From: Geobacter sp.
GTDB taxonomy: Bacteria > Desulfobacterota > Desulfuromonadia > Geobacterales > Geobacteraceae
Direction of reading: 5' to 3'
Assembly: GCA_003857395.1 (NCBI GenBank)
Contig: RPRC01000295.1
Location: 1-6,093 of the forward strand
Length of the DNA stretch: 6,093 nt
Of the stretch, positions 4,686-6,093 are shown piece by piece (position 1 is the first letter of the stretch; every line of letters begins with the position of its first letter). The notes under the pieces were generated by a model. The model ran no database searches, was not told where the DNA came from, and saw only the letters and a list, made by a program, of their open reading frames with translations. The position numbers were made by a program, and so were the translations under genes.

Positions 4686-6093
4686 ATGGCCTCATCGGCA
4701 GTAGCGACATCAACGGCTCGGAATAATTCCGACATCTATATGGCATTGGTCCTGATCGGGATCCTGGCCTTGATGATCATTCCGCTTCCGGCCTTTTTGC
4801 TCGATATCTTTCTGGCCGCAAATATCACAATTGCCCTAGCCATTTTGCTGGTAGGTCTTTATACGACTCAGCCATTGGATTTTTCAGTATTTCCCTCCAT
4901 TCTCCTGGTAACGACCCTCTTTCGACTCTCCCTCAACATTGCATCAACCCGACTGATCCTCCTGCATGGCAATGAGGGTGTTGAAGCTGCCGGGTCTGTC
5001 ATCAAGGCCTTTGGTCAATTTGTTGTGGGCGGCAATTATGTTGTCGGAGCGGTCATCTTCCTGATCCTCGTTATCATCAACTTTGTGGTTATTACCAAGG
5101 GTGCCGGCCGGGTTGCCGAGGTGGCAGCACGCTTTACCCTTGACGCGATGCCTGGCAAACAGATGGCCATTGATGCTGATCTGTCTTCCGGAATGATTAC
5201 GGAAAAAGAGGCAAGGATCCGGAGATCGAAGGTGTCCCGCGAGGCAGACTTTTACGGATCGATGGACGGTGCCAGCAAATTTGTCCGTGGTGACGCCGTG
5301 GCCGCGCTCATGATCATGCTGGCCAATATCATCGGTGGTTTTGTAATCGGAGTATGGCAGAAGGGGATGGAACTGCAGACGGCCCTCACGAACTATACCC
5401 TGCTGACCATCGGCGAGGGGCTCGTGGCCCAGATCCCGGCGCTGATCATCTCGACTGCCGCCGGTATCATTGTTACCCGCTCTGCCGATGAAAACAATTT
5501 CGGCCATGAAATTACCGGACAGTTCCTCAATCACCCCAAAGCATTCTATGTTTGTTCAGGGGTTATGTTCTGTTTCGGCCTTATTCCAGGGCTTCCCCAC
5601 TTTGCCTTCTTTCTTTTGTCAGGCTTGTCGTATCTCGTCGGGAAAATGGCTCGCGAGAAGTCACAGGTGGTTGAAGAAGATGAGGATTTCGTTTCCGGGA
5701 GCGCGGGAGACGAGAATGGCGAACAAATTACCGCCATCCGGCCTGTCGACCTGTTGGAGCTGGAAGTTGGTTACGGTCTTGTGCCGTTGGTGGATGCCGC
5801 ACAACAGGGAGAGCTGCTGGAGAGGATCCGTTCCATCCGCAAAACCTTTGCCCAGAAAATGGGCTTCATTGTGCCGCCGATCCACATTCATGACAATCTG
5901 CAGTTGAAGCCCCATGAGTACTCGTTCCTGATCAAGGGTGCCAAGGTTGGCGGAAGCAATCTTACCGGACAGTTTTTAGCCATGGATTCCGGTCAGGCGA
6001 ACGGGAAGCTGGAAGGAAGCCATACCACCGAACCGGTCTTCGGCTTGCCGGCCGTCTGGATCAAAGGTGCACAAAAAGAGCATGCGCAGATCA
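4686..6093 (+). CDS. flhA: Flagellar export gate protein FlhA (5' part)
   Basis: The open frame runs from ATG 4686 past the window end, giving 469 residues of a family that is usually about 690. A polar leader (1-18) is followed by about eight transmembrane segments up to residue 320. Family hallmarks: GILALMIIPLPAFLLD (25-40), FRLSLNIASTRLILL (79-93) and the large cytoplasmic FHIPEP loop ITKGAGRVAEVAARFTLDAM (136-155), with AIDADL at 161-166. D203 in FVRGDAVAA corresponds to the aspartate needed for proton-driven export in Salmonella (D208). An acidic linker at 327-346 leads into the cytoplasmic domain, which forms a nonameric ring that receives chaperone-substrate complexes; only its first part (about 350-469) is seen. 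It is not coupled to flhB but has its own sigma-54 promoter, so it probably begins a new transcription unit. Confidence 0.98.
   Translation, partial: MASSAVATSTARNNSDIYMALVLIGILALMIIPLPAFLLDIFLAANITIALAILLVGLYTTQPLDFSVFPSILLVTTLFRLSLNIASTRLILLHGNEGVEAAGSVIKAFGQFVVGGNYVVGAVIFLILVIINFVVITKGAGRVAEVAARFTLDAMPGKQMAIDADLSSGMITEKEARIRRSKVSREADFYGSMDGASKFVRGDAVAALMIMLANIIGGFVIGVWQKGMELQTALTNYTLLTIGEGLVAQIPALIISTAAGIIVTRSADENNFGHEITGQFLNHPKAFYVCSGVMFCFGLIPGLPHFAFFLLSGLSYLVGKMAREKSQVVEEDEDFVSGSAGDENGEQITAIRPVDLLELEVGYGLVPLVDAAQQGELLERIRSIRKTFAQKMGFIVPPIHIHDNLQLKPHEYSFLIKGAKVGGSNLTGQFLAMDSGQANGKLEGSHTTEPVFGLPAVWIKGAQKEHAQI

Noticed and set aside
4538..4726. 62-codon + strand open frame between flhB and flhA
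   Set aside because: No recognisable motif; it contains the sigma-54 promoter and overlaps the start of flhA in another frame.
4944..5534. Antisense open frame (196 codons) opposite flhA
   Set aside because: Shadow of the flhA reading frame; low-complexity polar translation and no independent ribosome site or motif.
1..6093. An undescribed multi-gene system, or a virulence-type (injectisome) secretion operon
   Set aside because: Every gene is a standard flagellar one in standard order. FliO and the FliM/FliN pair mark the flagellar rather than the injectisome branch, and no unknown gene of credible size is present.

Overview
The window is a stretch of a bacterial flagellar gene cluster, all on the + strand: fliM (3' end only), fliN, fliO, fliP, fliQ, fliR, flhB and flhA (5' two thirds). 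It covers the end of the switch/C-ring genes and nearly all membrane components of the flagellar type III export gate. The gene order, the moderate GC content, the sigma-54 promoter before flhA and the style of intergenic repeats suggest a Gram-negative deltaproteobacterium of the Geobacter/Desulfuromonadales type. That assignment is an inference from gene order and from the look of the proteins, not from a database search.

Layout. Positions 1-351 are the last 116 codons of fliM. After a 70-base gap, fliN (422-730), fliO (727-1209) and fliP (1206-1967) follow with 4-base stop/start overlaps, so they are probably translationally coupled. A 314-base gap (1968-2281) then breaks the operon. It holds inverted arrays of 7-base repeats, into which a palindromic MITE-like element (about 2104-2237) seems to have inserted, leaving a direct repeat of the target. 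The tight spacing resumes with fliQ (2282-2548), fliR (2555-3346) and flhB (3346-4413). A second gap of 272 bases (4414-4685) carries a near-consensus sigma-54 -24/-12 promoter, followed by flhA (4686 to beyond the window end).

How the genes work together. FliM and FliN form the cytoplasmic C-ring, which sets rotation direction and docks export cargo. FliP, FliQ and FliR build the helical export channel in the MS-ring, and FliO helps FliP assemble. FlhB wraps the channel entrance and switches substrate class after cleaving itself at its NPTH site, which is intact here (N269/P270). FlhA forms the nonameric ring that couples export to the proton gradient.

The proteins look ordinary and intact. 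The unusual material lies between genes: the nested repeat insertion between fliP and fliQ, a possible promoter formed at its right edge, and the sigma-54 promoter region of flhA. I see no evidence for an undescribed multi-gene system.
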